Assembly (NCBI RefSeq): GCF_021134715.1
Contig: NC_060026.1
Coordinates: 12,453,001-12,517,000 of the forward strand
DNA: 64,000 bases
Direction: 5' to 3'
Source of the DNA: Daphnia pulex
Lineage: Eukaryota; Arthropoda; Branchiopoda; Diplostraca; Daphniidae
Numbering within the stretch: position 1 is the stretch's first letter; every line of letters begins with the position of its first letter. The notes below the pieces were generated by a model that searched no databases, was not told where the DNA came from, and worked only from the letters and a program-made list of their open reading frames with translations. Shown here one piece after another: positions 39,401 to 48,394 of the stretch. The translations under genes were made by a program, and so were the position numbers.

Positions 39401-40551
39401 CACACACACACATATACATACATCGATACACACAGGAGCTATAGGGATCGATCGATGTAGACGACACAATCGACTGAATTGAATTTTCGTTTTTTTCCCG
39501 CGAACTCGCTCTCTATAGCTCGGAGGAATATGTATAAGAAAATATAAATATAAAAGAAAAAGAAAGAAGAAAAGAAAGATGTACTATGTACACACATACT
39601 TCCATAACTTTTGGCTTCTTTTTTCTCTAATACACAACGGGCGAGGAATCAATAATCGATTAGGTTGAGTGTGTCTGTGCACACTTTGCTTTCAGACTGC
39701 CAGCAGCTTCACTAGTGTCGTATGGAGATAGTGCGCTACTACTGTGCTACCTATAAGATAGCAGCAACAGTAAACGATGTGCGGTGTATACTTCATCGCT
39801 TTTCTCTTCTAAAAAAGTCCTTTCTCTCTCTATCCTGCCATTGTTGTCGCTTCACCAGCAGCTGCTTTTGTTTGTTCACTGATAAGAAAAATGTCACGCT
39901 ATACTAAACCCATCGGTCGTCGTCGTTATGAACTGGTGATTGAGAATCCCTAGGGGGGGACTGTATTGTTCTGTTTCACAGTCTATTAAAGACGGTTGAA
40001 AAATTGCCGATCGAAAATTGATGGAGCAATTCCCAGATGACATTTTTTTCTAATTTTAAAATTGAATTCATTTCGACAGATGCGGACTGACTTCGGCCAG
40101 CGATTTCGTCGAGGTAAAATAAATTGAATTCAATGGAGCGCGGGCGCCAGGAGTTGTAATAAATATTCAATAACGTTTGAAAATGAATTTTTCAGGTGTC
40201 CAATTTCATGACGGTCGATCGGAAATTGCCCCGCTACTGCGGATTGCAAAAGGATCTCAAAATGGAGTCGGACGGAGCCTTTTTCCGCGTGACGTTCAAG
40301 TCGAACGACCGATTCGACGGCACTGGATTCTACGCCAGTTATCAGTTCACTCCGGTGGCCGACGCCGTCACCATTACTCGGCGTCGTAGCTCATCGCCGG
40401 CTTCCAGTTCACCATGTAAAATAAATTGAACATTTTCACGTCTCTTAATGGGAATGAATCGATGGCAATCTAATTTTCCTTTATTCGATTATTTTCAGAT
40501 CCAGCTGGATGTATCCTGTTGTTCTATCTGCTCGCATACCTGATCTCGTAG
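9006..40551 (+). CDS. Secreted four-CUB-domain protein, SOL-1-like (gene span)
   Basis: Thirteen exons join in phase: 9006-9135, 9607-9823, 16734-17125, 17804-18011, 19165-19224, 19484-19519, 20164-20882, 35173-35359, 38077-38267, 38338-38545, 40080-40113, 40196-40415, 40499-40551. The product is 884 residues. Residues 1-43 form a signal peptide. CUB1 spans about 45-244, CUB2 261-413, an acidic run 418-438, a Thr-rich mucin-like linker about 447-587, CUB3 591-712 and CUB4 728-852. Residues 872-884 are a hydrophobic tail that ends at the stop, suggesting a GPI signal or a membrane anchor without a cytoplasmic part. CUB hallmarks seen include GTFTSPGYP, GTFWSPNFPGFYP, RVKIVFSYFDIEG and RYCG. 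CUB domains are extracellular interaction modules. Four CUBs plus a membrane-proximal end recall SOL-1 (suppressor of lurcher), a glutamate-receptor auxiliary protein in worms, but that assignment is inference. Intron 7 is over 14 kb and contains another possible first exon, so two promoters or even two genes are possible. Confidence 0.8.
9607..9823 (+). CDS. CUB gene exon 2: first half of CUB1
   Basis: The acceptor GAACAG|GG and donor CAC|GTAAGT keep the frame. The exon encodes CECVEYSS, then GQFTSPDFPKPYDPGIGC, the typical opening of a CUB domain (SPDFP..Y....C), then a strand region ending ELTITSLNLPQTAT. Confidence 0.8.
14867..15141. mobile_element. Tc1/mariner-type hairpin MITE with TA target duplication
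   Basis: Two arms of about 125-130 bp, roughly 14867-14996 and 15016-15141, are near-perfect inverted repeats around a short central spacer. The ends begin CAGTCATCCGTGAAAGTTTC and end in its reverse complement. Both sides are flanked by TA (14865-14866 and 15142-15143; in fact TATA on both sides), which is the Tc1/mariner target-site duplication, and CAGT is a common terminal motif of that superfamily. There is no transposase frame, so it is non-autonomous. It lies in intron 2 of the CUB gene. Confidence 0.85.
15678..15705. repeat. (GT)14 microsatellite
   Basis: An uninterrupted GT dinucleotide run within intron 2 of the CUB gene. Confidence 0.95.
16734..17125 (+). CDS. CUB gene exon 3: second half of CUB1 with Gln-rich insert
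   Basis: Acceptor TTCTTCAG|G, donor AAAA|GTAGGA. The exon encodes CGDGDHLSLYLHLDRGE, VCSMPAKRSGRYGN and STLVLAFHTGSRRP, continues through an inserted Ala/Gln/Asn/Ser-rich loop containing QQQQQ, and closes with YGFKGTYRFIRK, the usual GF.A.Y.F end of a CUB domain. The loop, roughly residues 180-236, makes this CUB much longer than the usual ~110 residues. Confidence 0.78.
17804..18011 (+). CDS. CUB gene exon 4: start of CUB2
   Basis: Acceptor CAACAG|GTAAAT, donor GGAAG|GTAAAA. It encodes SACDYQFIS, a Gly/Ser stretch, NQQQQQPANKF, then FYSPLYPSLYPARSRCLYHF, which matches the SP.YP..YP....C..H.F opening of a CUB domain. A second Gln run (QQQQQ) lies just before the domain core. Confidence 0.78.
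18375..18401. repeat. T27 homopolymer
   Basis: Uninterrupted run of 27 T in intron 4 of the CUB gene; its exact length is likely to vary between reads. Confidence 0.9.
18726..18772. repeat. (GAT)n followed by G16
   Basis: A GAT trinucleotide run of about eight units, then GCAGCC, then 16 G residues. The G-run could form a quadruplex and is error-prone in sequencing. Confidence 0.9.
19165..19224 (+). CDS. CUB gene exon 5: CUB2 strand region
   Basis: A 60-bp exon, acceptor TTTCCAG|GTACC, donor GTCAG|GTATTC. It encodes YQERVKIHFEKLILGDEDV; the RVKI.F..L.L pattern is the conserved second strand block of CUB domains. Confidence 0.75.
19484..19519 (+). CDS. CUB gene exon 6: 36-bp microexon
   Basis: Acceptor GTTTCAG|GTGC; the proposed donor is TTCCA|GTACCT, weaker than its neighbours. 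It encodes CSGSFIDGDTF. Its length (36) and equal entry and exit phase mean that skipping it keeps the frame, giving EDVSCLWSEDG instead of EDVRCSG...CLWSEDG. It may be a cassette exon. Confidence 0.55.
19520..20163 (+). other. Intron 6 of the CUB gene, mostly a transposon
   Basis: A 644-bp intron of which 533 bp is a hAT-type element. Without the element it would be only about 110 bp, a size usual for this kind of genome. Confidence 0.6.
19542..20074. mobile_element. hAT-type non-autonomous element
   Basis: The 18-bp terminal inverted repeats are perfect: CAGTGTTCGGAAGATCAA at the left and its reverse complement at the right. The flanks are 8-bp target duplications with one mismatch (GGTGAAAG at 19534-19541, GGTGGAAG at 20075-20082), the hAT signature. 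The sub-terminal zones are packed with palindromic ATTTAAATCGCGATTTAAAT-like motifs and GATTGATT repeats. No transposase frame is present. Confidence 0.85.
20164..20882 (+). CDS. CUB gene exon 7: end of CUB2, acidic run, Thr-rich linker
   Basis: Acceptor TTTGACAG|T, donor TCAA|GTAAGC. It encodes CLWSEDGVKVYDGGD, SPVIAHLCG, SSSPSLLVEFYS and GFEARYNFLP, a full CUB second half in which D.V.VYDG carries the usual calcium-site acidic residues. Then follow an Asp/Glu run (about residues 418-438) and some 140 residues dominated by Thr, Pro and Ser, typical of an O-glycosylated stalk. At 719 bp it is the largest exon of the gene. Confidence 0.85.
24042..24057. repeat. G16 homopolymer
   Basis: A run of 16 G in intron 7 of the CUB gene; quadruplex-prone and of uncertain exact length. 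Confidence 0.9.
27167..27284 (+). CDS. Candidate alternative first exon with signal peptide
   Basis: The ATG at 27167 opens 39 codons: MRKMWVSSFTISANYF, then the hydrophobic run FLLVLLFPAGHLAA, then SVAKSSSRRG. This is a textbook secretion signal. It ends with donor GGAG|GTATAT, leaving one base. Exon 8 of the CUB gene at 35173 needs exactly one base, so splicing this exon to it would read ...RRGGSPCDRLFRSD and give a secreted protein with only CUB3 and CUB4. Alternatives are a separate first exon of an unrelated nested gene, or chance. Confidence 0.55.
30671..30694. repeat. (GT)12 microsatellite
   Basis: Uninterrupted GT run in intron 7 of the CUB gene. Confidence 0.95.
31871..31899. repeat. 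(CTCTG)n minisatellite
   Basis: Nearly six tandem copies of CTCTG in intron 7 of the CUB gene. Confidence 0.9.
35173..35359 (+). CDS. CUB gene exon 8: first half of CUB3
   Basis: Acceptor GACGACAG|GC, donor AGCGA|GTGAGT. It encodes SPCDRLFRSDVEKNGTFTSP, GYPAAYSPSMNCNYEF, then ERVQIIFTDFVLHHP, a canonical CUB opening (C......G.F.SP.YP..Y.....C.Y.F) with the RV.I.F..F strand. Confidence 0.88.
35360..38076 (+). other. Intron 8 of the CUB gene (2.7 kb)
   Basis: Low-complexity intron with GT/AC, GA and AATAAT runs; no exon or element recognised. Confidence 0.6.
38077..38267 (+). CDS. CUB gene exon 9: second half of CUB3
   Basis: Acceptor AACGCAG|C, donor TTCCA|GTATAA. It encodes DCDGADRVTAFISVGGNK, IDDFCGSGTPRELMSNS and GFKARYSFVS, matching the C..D.V......FCG....  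S.....F.S....GF.A.Y.F second half of a CUB domain. Confidence 0.85.
38338..38545 (+). CDS. CUB gene exon 10: first half of CUB4
   Basis: After a 70-bp intron, acceptor TTTTTAG|AT, donor GTCCC|GTAAGT. It encodes SSSPCAFRFNSTTSTNGTFW, SPNFPGFYPRDTECHYFF and ERVKIVFSYFDIEGMVP, a clear CUB opening. Confidence 0.88.
38546..40079 (+). other. Intron 10 of the CUB gene, holding the left edge of the tandem duplication
   Basis: A 1.5-kb intron with T-rich and AC/AT-repeat DNA. The 4215-bp duplicated unit starts at 39141 inside it, so the 939 bp from 39141 to 40079 recur at 43356-44294. Confidence 0.7.
40080..40113 (+). CDS. CUB gene exon 11: 34-bp CUB4 segment
   Basis: Acceptor TTCGACAG|A, donor GTCGAG|GTAAAA. 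It encodes CGLTSASDFVE; the C...SD.VEV pattern is the CUB segment that carries the calcium-site Asp. Also present as the second copy at 44295-44328. Confidence 0.75.
40196..40415 (+). CDS. CUB gene exon 12: end of CUB4
   Basis: Acceptor TTTTTCAG|GTG, donor CCAT|GTAAAA. It encodes VSNFMTVDRKLPRYCG, FFRVTFKSNDRFDGTG and FYASYQF, the close of a CUB domain, then TITRRRSSSPASSSPC, a short basic and Ser-rich membrane-proximal linker. Confidence 0.85.
40499..40551 (+). CDS. CUB gene exon 13: hydrophobic C-terminal tail and stop
   Basis: Acceptor ATTTTCAG|AT. It encodes YPAGCILLFYLLAYLIS and the stop TAG at 40549. A hydrophobic end directly at the stop, preceded by small residues, is what a GPI-anchor signal looks like; a very short transmembrane segment is the alternative. 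Confidence 0.8.
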
Positions 40552-42473
40552 ACACATTTCTTCTCCGCTGATGGATGGAAGCCGATCTGACGTCATCGCA
40601 ACAATATCAACAACGTTCCTGGCGAACGGATTGAAATTTCGAAATTTAGGCAAATGAGCGATTAGCAACGGTTGTGGGAAAGTGCTAGGCGGCGTACGCT
40701 GTGAGAAAGGGAATGTACAAGAGATATAGAACACTATTATTAATTTATTCATTCATTATTATACAGATTCACTGGTTCCCATAAAATGTGTGTGTGTGAG
40801 AGAGAGTGTGTGCGGTGTGTGTTTGGCCAGTGGGACTATGCGCCAATACCTCCTCCTTCTGGTCATTTATATATACATATTTTAAAAATTTTATAGCTGA
40901 TTTGAATCATCACCAACCACTCACCCTCCCCTCCCATTCTTGATATTTTTTCAAATCTAAAACAAAGAAAATCGACGGAGATTCAGCCCGTTTATTTTTT
41001 AGCTCTCGTTGTTTAAAAAAAAAAAAAAAAAAAAAAGAAATCACCCGTGTGGATGAAAACCCATTCAATTCGTTATTATTTATTTGGATATTTATTATTT
41101 ATTCGATTATCTCTCTCTCTAGTGTGATGTGTGGATTTGCTCAAATGAAAGGGCTGTCATCTCGTTAAAATGAAATAAATCATGTTCATCAATCTTAATT
41201 ACTTAATTATGGGAGATTTGGTTTTTCAGCTTTCACACAAATATACATTCCAGTTGTTTTTCTTAAAAAAAGTCTTAAATTATTTTTTTGTTTGTTTTTG
41301 TTTTTTTTTATTAATCGGCGTGTTAAACCATGGGTGTTGAGAGATGGTTGCCAATGAGGCAATGACAATGTTAAATTTCCCATAAGGAAATTACTTTTTT
41401 ACTAGCGATTTTTTAAGAAGGTTGTAGTAAAAGTGCGCCATCTAGGAGTGGTCTGGAAATTTAGTTTAGTTTTCACTTTTCAGTCTCTTTTTTAGCCTTA
41501 CAATCACAGAAACTTAATAATTTATTAATAACTATTCACAATTAACACTATCAGACCATGTTGTCTTGATCTGTGCTTTATCTGTTCTTTTTTCCCTTAC
41601 GGATGTAAAGTCCGTGTAAATCTGTGAATCTGGCAGGTACGCCGGTACGCCTCCATTATTACACGAGTCAGGAGTCTGAAGTCTGGAGTCTGCTTGTTGC
41701 TGTTGCCTGTTGGTTTGCCGAGTGTGTTGGCGTCCAGAACACGTGTAAAACACGACCGAAAATAAAAAATAAATAGTTCAAACATAAAGTTTATTTTGGC
41801 TTCTATTGCACACTACACATCTTGTGTAAGTATAAGTTTAAATTCATCTGTAATTCACTATTATGCAATCAGGTTGTTAATAAAAAAAGCTATCTGACAA
41901 ATCTGAGAACAAATTCAGTAATATTTCGATTGCTACTATTCAGTAATAAGTCAGTAGCTAATAAATTGTTACTTAAAGTTTTCATCATGTTAGTTTTAAG
42001 AGTTTGGAATGCAAATTGTTATAATGAAATCACTTATTTCATATGTGTGTTACAGGCTCACGTACACATTCATATAATCTGGAATAATCTTAGCCTACAC
42101 AAGTTAGATGGGATTTGTGTGCTGTCTTCAATATTGATGTTTTTTCTTCAATAGTGTGATATCACAAAAGGTAACATTTTTTTTGTTTTACCAAATGGGA
42201 TAATTCACTAATTTTATTCTTTTTTATCAACAACTTAAACTCAAGCTTAGAAAACAACTTAAACCATCAAATCTTTTGAAAAATGAATTTAATGAATCAT
42301 TTATGTAACAATGAGTAAGATAATATCTTGTAAATTCTCGAGTTCTGAGTAGTTAAAGTTTAAATGGTAACACATTGTTTTATTGGTCATTTGATTAAAA
42401 ACGGGAATGGATTTTCATTTGATTGTTAACACTGTGTAATTCATATAATGTCATGTTTAATTTTCAAGGAGAT
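40552..42473 (+). other. CUB gene 3' UTR and intergenic region to the DUF1917 gene, copy A
   Basis: The CUB 3' UTR starts here; a possible poly(A) signal AATAAA lies at 41174-41179. From about 41.2 kb the DNA becomes AT-rich and probably contains the DUF1917 promoter and a 5' UTR intron (a possible acceptor TTTTCAAG lies at 42461-42468, six bases before the ATG). No tRNA or other gene seen. Confidence 0.5.
41174..41179 (+). terminator. Possible poly(A) signal of the CUB gene
   Basis: AATAAA about 620 bp after the CUB stop codon. The identical site recurs at 45389-45394 in copy B. Confidence 0.45.
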
Positions 42474-43428
42474 ATGGCTTCTCTTGTCGAAGATGTTGCC
42501 CGACTTCGTCAAGTTCTAGAAGCGAACTCTATCTCCAACGAAGACGTTGACGAAGATGTATTGATCGCTCTATTAGATATGCACGCATCAGACAAACAAC
42601 GTGTTGACCTGGTTTTATTGGAATTGCAAAATTTGCTCGGGAAAGAATTGATTGTTGGACATCTAGGCGAAGCACAACGAGAAAGGTAAAATATGAAATT
42701 TTGTAAATTAAAATTGAGACCTGAATTGTGTGTTGAATTACTACAGATGGAAAGAACTGCAAGCCCCTATCGATACCCAAGACGAAGTTTTGATTGTTAA
42801 CGAGATCTCTCAGCAGGCTAGAATTCCCGACGTGATCGAAGTGATCGATCTTCACGAGCCATCAACTTCTGGACAATCTACTGTCTACTCTGCGCAATTG
42901 TCTTCAAGTAAACGGAAACTATCCAGCGATTCCACAGAAAGCAACGTTCCAAAGAAACAAGCATCTGCAACAAATCTTTTTGACAGAGAAGCGAAAAATC
43001 ACAAGTCAGATTGTGACATGCAACCATCTCATTGTCGTTGTCCTTCCGTCTCATGGATTTGGGCTCAATTACCCGACGCGGTACAATCTGTTCGTAGTGG
43101 TAAATGGATGCTCTTCGTCAGCAAGGAATATGTTGATGAAACTTGGGAAAAAGTCAAGAATCTTCTTGCGGACAATCAACTTGGCAATGGAGCTAAAGTC
43201 GCCAACGGAGAAGAAAAAACCTACCTGATTTGTTTGTACACTTACGATTTTGAAGATGTCCAAGATGTTTTTCGAGTGCTAGTCGCATTGAGACGTAACC
43301 GCCTATCCGGTGGACACCTGAACTACAAGACGGACGATGCGACGCATCAAGGATTCTTTTTTGTACTTTTTTTGAAACATTTCACTTGTTTTTTGTTTCT
43401 TTTTTTGTTGTCGTCGTGGAGAAAGTAA
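42474..43428 (+). pseudogene. DUF1917 gene copy A, truncated at the duplication break
   Basis: Exon 1 (42474-42685) and exon 2 (42747 on) match copy B exactly up to 43355, then run into CUB intron 10 sequence. The frame stays open to a stop at 43426-43428. The result is 273 native residues followed by 24 residues read from intron: FFFVLFLKHFTCFLFLFLLS and SWRK. It lacks the last ~97 residues of the normal protein, including the YTTDQAAKAAGF segment. Its promoter is inside the duplicated unit, so it could still be transcribed. The new tail looks like a membrane anchor, which makes it either a chimeric gene or a simple truncation product. Confidence 0.8.
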
Positions 43429-44294
43429 TCGGCTCAGAGCATCAAACATTTACCCCGCCTTTTTTTTATATGATACACACAAAGTTCATTGGATAAAGAT
43501 AAATTCTGAAAAGAATGAAACCCGGAATATAATAGGGTACCTGAAATAAAGTTTTCTTTCAGGCCTATGGATTCTCAAGTCTCTACTCTCTACATATATA
43601 CTCGTAGAGAGAGTACACACACACACATATACATACATCGATACACACAGGAGCTATAGGGATCGATCGATGTAGACGACACAATCGACTGAATTGAATT
43701 TTCGTTTTTTTCCCGCGAACTCGCTCTCTATAGCTCGGAGGAATATGTATAAGAAAATATAAATATAAAAGAAAAAGAAAGAAGAAAAGAAAGATGTACT
43801 ATGTACACACATACTTCCATAACTTTTGGCTTCTTTTTTCTCTAATACACAACGGGCGAGGAATCAATAATCGATTAGGTTGAGTGTGTCTGTGCACACT
43901 TTGCTTTCAGACTGCCAGCAGCTTCACTAGTGTCGTATGGAGATAGTGCGCTACTACTGTGCTACCTATAAGATAGCAGCAACAGTAAACGATGTGCGGT
44001 GTATACTTCATCGCTTTTCTCTTCTAAAAAAGTCCTTTCTCTCTCTATCCTGCCATTGTTGTCGCTTCACCAGCAGCTGCTTTTGTTTGTTCACTGATAA
44101 GAAAAATGTCACGCTATACTAAACCCATCGGTCGTCGTCGTTATGAACTGGTGATTGAGAATCCCTAGGGGGGGACTGTATTGTTCTGTTTCACAGTCTA
44201 TTAAAGACGGTTGAAAAATTGCCGATCGAAAATTGATGGAGCAATTCCCAGATGACATTTTTTTCTAATTTTAAAATTGAATTCATTTCGACAG

Positions 44295-44766
44295 ATGCGG
44301 ACTGACTTCGGCCAGCGATTTCGTCGAGGTAAAATAAATTGAATTCAATGGAGCGCGGGCGCCAGGAGTTGTAATAAATATTCAATAACGTTTGAAAATG
44401 AATTTTTCAGGTGTCCAATTTCATGACGGTCGATCGGAAATTGCCCCGCTACTGCGGATTGCAAAAGGATCTCAAAATGGAGTCGGACGGAGCCTTTTTC
44501 CGCGTGACGTTCAAGTCGAACGACCGATTCGACGGCACTGGATTCTACGCCAGTTATCAGTTCACTCCGGTGGCCGACGCCGTCACCATTACTCGGCGTC
44601 GTAGCTCATCGCCGGCTTCCAGTTCACCATGTAAAATAAATTGAACATTTTCACGTCTCTTAATGGGAATGAATCGATGGCAATCTAATTTTCCTTTATT
44701 CGATTATTTTCAGATCCAGCTGGATGTATCCTGTTGTTCTATCTGCTCGCATACCTGATCTCGTAG
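44295..44766 (+). pseudogene. Orphan CUB gene 3' end (exons 11-13, copy B)
   Basis: Exons at 44295-44328, 44411-44630 and 44714-44766 are identical to the last three CUB exons, with intact splice sites and stop. They lack the upstream ten exons. They could be reached only by splicing from the real CUB gene past its own 3' end, or from the truncated DUF1917 copy A just upstream. Confidence 0.85.
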
Positions 44767-46688
44767 ACACATTTCTTCTCCGCTGATGGATGGAAGCCGA
44801 TCTGACGTCATCGCAACAATATCAACAACGTTCCTGGCGAACGGATTGAAATTTCGAAATTTAGGCAAATGAGCGATTAGCAACGGTTGTGGGAAAGTGC
44901 TAGGCGGCGTACGCTGTGAGAAAGGGAATGTACAAGAGATATAGAACACTATTATTAATTTATTCATTCATTATTATACAGATTCACTGGTTCCCATAAA
45001 ATGTGTGTGTGTGAGAGAGAGTGTGTGCGGTGTGTGTTTGGCCAGTGGGACTATGCGCCAATACCTCCTCCTTCTGGTCATTTATATATACATATTTTAA
45101 AAATTTTATAGCTGATTTGAATCATCACCAACCACTCACCCTCCCCTCCCATTCTTGATATTTTTTCAAATCTAAAACAAAGAAAATCGACGGAGATTCA
45201 GCCCGTTTATTTTTTAGCTCTCGTTGTTTAAAAAAAAAAAAAAAAAAAAAAGAAATCACCCGTGTGGATGAAAACCCATTCAATTCGTTATTATTTATTT
45301 GGATATTTATTATTTATTCGATTATCTCTCTCTCTAGTGTGATGTGTGGATTTGCTCAAATGAAAGGGCTGTCATCTCGTTAAAATGAAATAAATCATGT
45401 TCATCAATCTTAATTACTTAATTATGGGAGATTTGGTTTTTCAGCTTTCACACAAATATACATTCCAGTTGTTTTTCTTAAAAAAAGTCTTAAATTATTT
45501 TTTTGTTTGTTTTTGTTTTTTTTTATTAATCGGCGTGTTAAACCATGGGTGTTGAGAGATGGTTGCCAATGAGGCAATGACAATGTTAAATTTCCCATAA
45601 GGAAATTACTTTTTTACTAGCGATTTTTTAAGAAGGTTGTAGTAAAAGTGCGCCATCTAGGAGTGGTCTGGAAATTTAGTTTAGTTTTCACTTTTCAGTC
45701 TCTTTTTTAGCCTTACAATCACAGAAACTTAATAATTTATTAATAACTATTCACAATTAACACTATCAGACCATGTTGTCTTGATCTGTGCTTTATCTGT
45801 TCTTTTTTCCCTTACGGATGTAAAGTCCGTGTAAATCTGTGAATCTGGCAGGTACGCCGGTACGCCTCCATTATTACACGAGTCAGGAGTCTGAAGTCTG
45901 GAGTCTGCTTGTTGCTGTTGCCTGTTGGTTTGCCGAGTGTGTTGGCGTCCAGAACACGTGTAAAACACGACCGAAAATAAAAAATAAATAGTTCAAACAT
46001 AAAGTTTATTTTGGCTTCTATTGCACACTACACATCTTGTGTAAGTATAAGTTTAAATTCATCTGTAATTCACTATTATGCAATCAGGTTGTTAATAAAA
46101 AAAGCTATCTGACAAATCTGAGAACAAATTCAGTAATATTTCGATTGCTACTATTCAGTAATAAGTCAGTAGCTAATAAATTGTTACTTAAAGTTTTCAT
46201 CATGTTAGTTTTAAGAGTTTGGAATGCAAATTGTTATAATGAAATCACTTATTTCATATGTGTGTTACAGGCTCACGTACACATTCATATAATCTGGAAT
46301 AATCTTAGCCTACACAAGTTAGATGGGATTTGTGTGCTGTCTTCAATATTGATGTTTTTTCTTCAATAGTGTGATATCACAAAAGGTAACATTTTTTTTG
46401 TTTTACCAAATGGGATAATTCACTAATTTTATTCTTTTTTATCAACAACTTAAACTCAAGCTTAGAAAACAACTTAAACCATCAAATCTTTTGAAAAATG
46501 AATTTAATGAATCATTTATGTAACAATGAGTAAGATAATATCTTGTAAATTCTCGAGTTCTGAGTAGTTAAAGTTTAAATGGTAACACATTGTTTTATTG
46601 GTCATTTGATTAAAAACGGGAATGGATTTTCATTTGATTGTTAACACTGTGTAATTCATATAATGTCATGTTTAATTTTCAAGGAGAT
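44767..46688 (+). other. Duplicated CUB 3' flank and DUF1917 upstream region, copy B
   Basis: Copy of 40552-42473. It holds the duplicated CUB 3' UTR and the putative promoter of the intact DUF1917 gene. Confidence 0.6.
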
Positions 46689-47862
46689 ATGGCTTCTCTT
46701 GTCGAAGATGTTGCCCGACTTCGTCAAGTTCTAGAAGCGAACTCTATCTCCAACGAAGACGTTGACGAAGATGTATTGATCGCTCTATTAGATATGCACG
46801 CATCAGACAAACAACGTGTTGACCTGGTTTTATTGGAATTGCAAAATTTGCTCGGGAAAGAATTGATTGTTGGACATCTAGGCGAAGCACAACGAGAAAG
46901 GTAAAATATGAAATTTTGTAAATTAAAATTGAGACCTGAATTGTGTGTTGAATTACTACAGATGGAAAGAACTGCAAGCCCCTATCGATACCCAAGACGA
47001 AGTTTTGATTGTTAACGAGATCTCTCAGCAGGCTAGAATTCCCGACGTGATCGAAGTGATCGATCTTCACGAGCCATCAACTTCTGGACAATCTACTGTC
47101 TACTCTGCGCAATTGTCTTCAAGTAAACGGAAACTATCCAGCGATTCCACAGAAAGCAACGTTCCAAAGAAACAAGCATCTGCAACAAATCTTTTTGACA
47201 GAGAAGCGAAAAATCACAAGTCAGATTGTGACATGCAACCATCTCATTGTCGTTGTCCTTCCGTCTCATGGATTTGGGCTCAATTACCCGACGCGGTACA
47301 ATCTGTTCGTAGTGGTAAATGGATGCTCTTCGTCAGCAAGGAATATGTTGATGAAACTTGGGAAAAAGTCAAGAATCTTCTTGCGGACAATCAACTTGGC
47401 AATGGAGCTAAAGTCGCCAACGGAGAAGAAAAAACCTACCTGATTTGTTTGTACACTTACGATTTTGAAGATGTCCAAGATGTTTTTCGAGTGCTAGTCG
47501 CATTGAGACGTAACCGCCTATCCGGTGGACACCTGAACTACAAGACGGACGATGCGACGCATCAAGGATTGTACACAACTGACCAGGCGGCCAAGGCTGC
47601 AGGCTTTCAATCGGCTAAGAAGACTCACCCTAATGAAAAAGTGTCGATGTACTCGTCTCCGCCCCCACGAACTAACAATCCGGCATGGGACAAAGATTTC
47701 GTTCAACTCTTCTTGAATAATATTGGAACTGATTGCAGAAAGGGGCTTGTAGCGGAAATGCGGAAAAATTGTGATGACGCTGAGTCAAAGGAAATCTTTT
47801 ACAATCCACCCCAAATAGTGCCTCTTAACAAGTACAGTAATAAGAAGTCCACTAGTAAATAA
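46689..47862 (+). CDS. DUF1917 / BLES03 (C11orf68-like) protein, intact copy B
   Basis: Two coding exons, 46689-46900 and 46962-47862, join at GAAAG|GTAAAA..CTACAG|A to give 370 residues. Residues 1-75 are helical and acidic, and I do not recognise them. They are followed by a Ser-rich, Lys-containing linker with SSSKRKLSSDSTES. From about residue 175 the protein matches what I know of the DUF1917 family (human C11orf68, BLES03): WIWAQLP, GKWMLFVSKEYVDETWEKVK, GAKVANGEEKTYLICLYTYD, VFRVLVALR, and LNYKTDDATHQGLYTTDQ. The family's function is not established; from memory its fold is eIF4E-like. No signal peptide, so probably intracellular. Its first 821 coding bases lie inside duplication copy B. 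Confidence 0.8.
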
Positions 47863-47951
47863 TTAATGCGGCTCTTAATTTACGAAAATAGTCTGATATT
47901 TTCAAAACTTAAATTTGTAATTTGTTAACATGTTCGCATCATTTAATCTAG

Positions 47952-47957
47952 AATAAA
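47952..47957 (+). terminator. Poly(A) signal of the DUF1917 gene
   Basis: AATAAA 90 bp after the stop codon at 47862, followed by TTTC-rich sequence. Confidence 0.7.
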
Positions 47958-48394
47958 CTTTTTCTTTGAAAATTTGGATTTCTTACTTTTAATAAGGTGT
48001 GTACAAAAACAAAAATATTTAATTGTCAAAAAATGCCGTGCTAACGATTATTTTTTTAAAGTATTATCTCAGGTAAGCACCGAAAATAAGACAAGAAAAA
48101 GTTTTCTTATCCTCAATTTCAGTTCTGCTGCTTCTGGAATTAAGGTAAAGAAAATTAATTACATGATTTATATTTCGTTGCCATTCATATCTTTCGAATA
48201 ACCTACGAGTGCAACGAACTAATTTGACTAGAAGTCTGGGGAAACGAACTTGAACCTTATTTAACGCACACCATCTTGTTGTCTTCATCTTTGAAGAATC
48301 TTCTTCGAATGGGAATTCCATATTTTATTTTTACTTCTGTGATTTTGTTATGTCATGTGAGACTTTGTTTCTCAATAGTAATTGATTTTTATTT
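47958..48394. other. AT-rich spacer
   Basis: AT-rich, with some exon-like fragments bounded by AG and GT (for example around 48060-48071 and 48121-48144), but nothing that joins into a frame. No gene called. Confidence 0.5.

Larger units (their letters stand above)
39141..43355 (+). repeat. Tandem duplication unit, copy A (4215 bp)
   Basis: The unit runs from intron 10 of the CUB gene, through CUB exons 11-13, to codon 274 of the DUF1917 gene. It is repeated immediately at 43356-47570. Every stretch I compared is identical, including a 22-A homopolymer in both copies. The break shows two bases of shared sequence (TT) between the left edge (TTTATTT|CTTTTTTG) and the right edge (CAAGGATT|GTACAC). 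Confidence 0.93.
43356..47570 (+). repeat. Tandem duplication unit, copy B (4215 bp)
   Basis: Second copy of the unit at 39141-43355, offset exactly 4215 bp. It contributes an orphan set of the last three CUB exons and the 5' part of the intact DUF1917 gene. Confidence 0.93.

Noticed and set aside
41532..41753. Minus-strand Gln/Arg-rich frame, repeated at 45747-45968
   Set aside because: It lies in the CUB/DUF1917 intergenic region and its repetition is only due to the 4215-bp duplication; no coding evidence.
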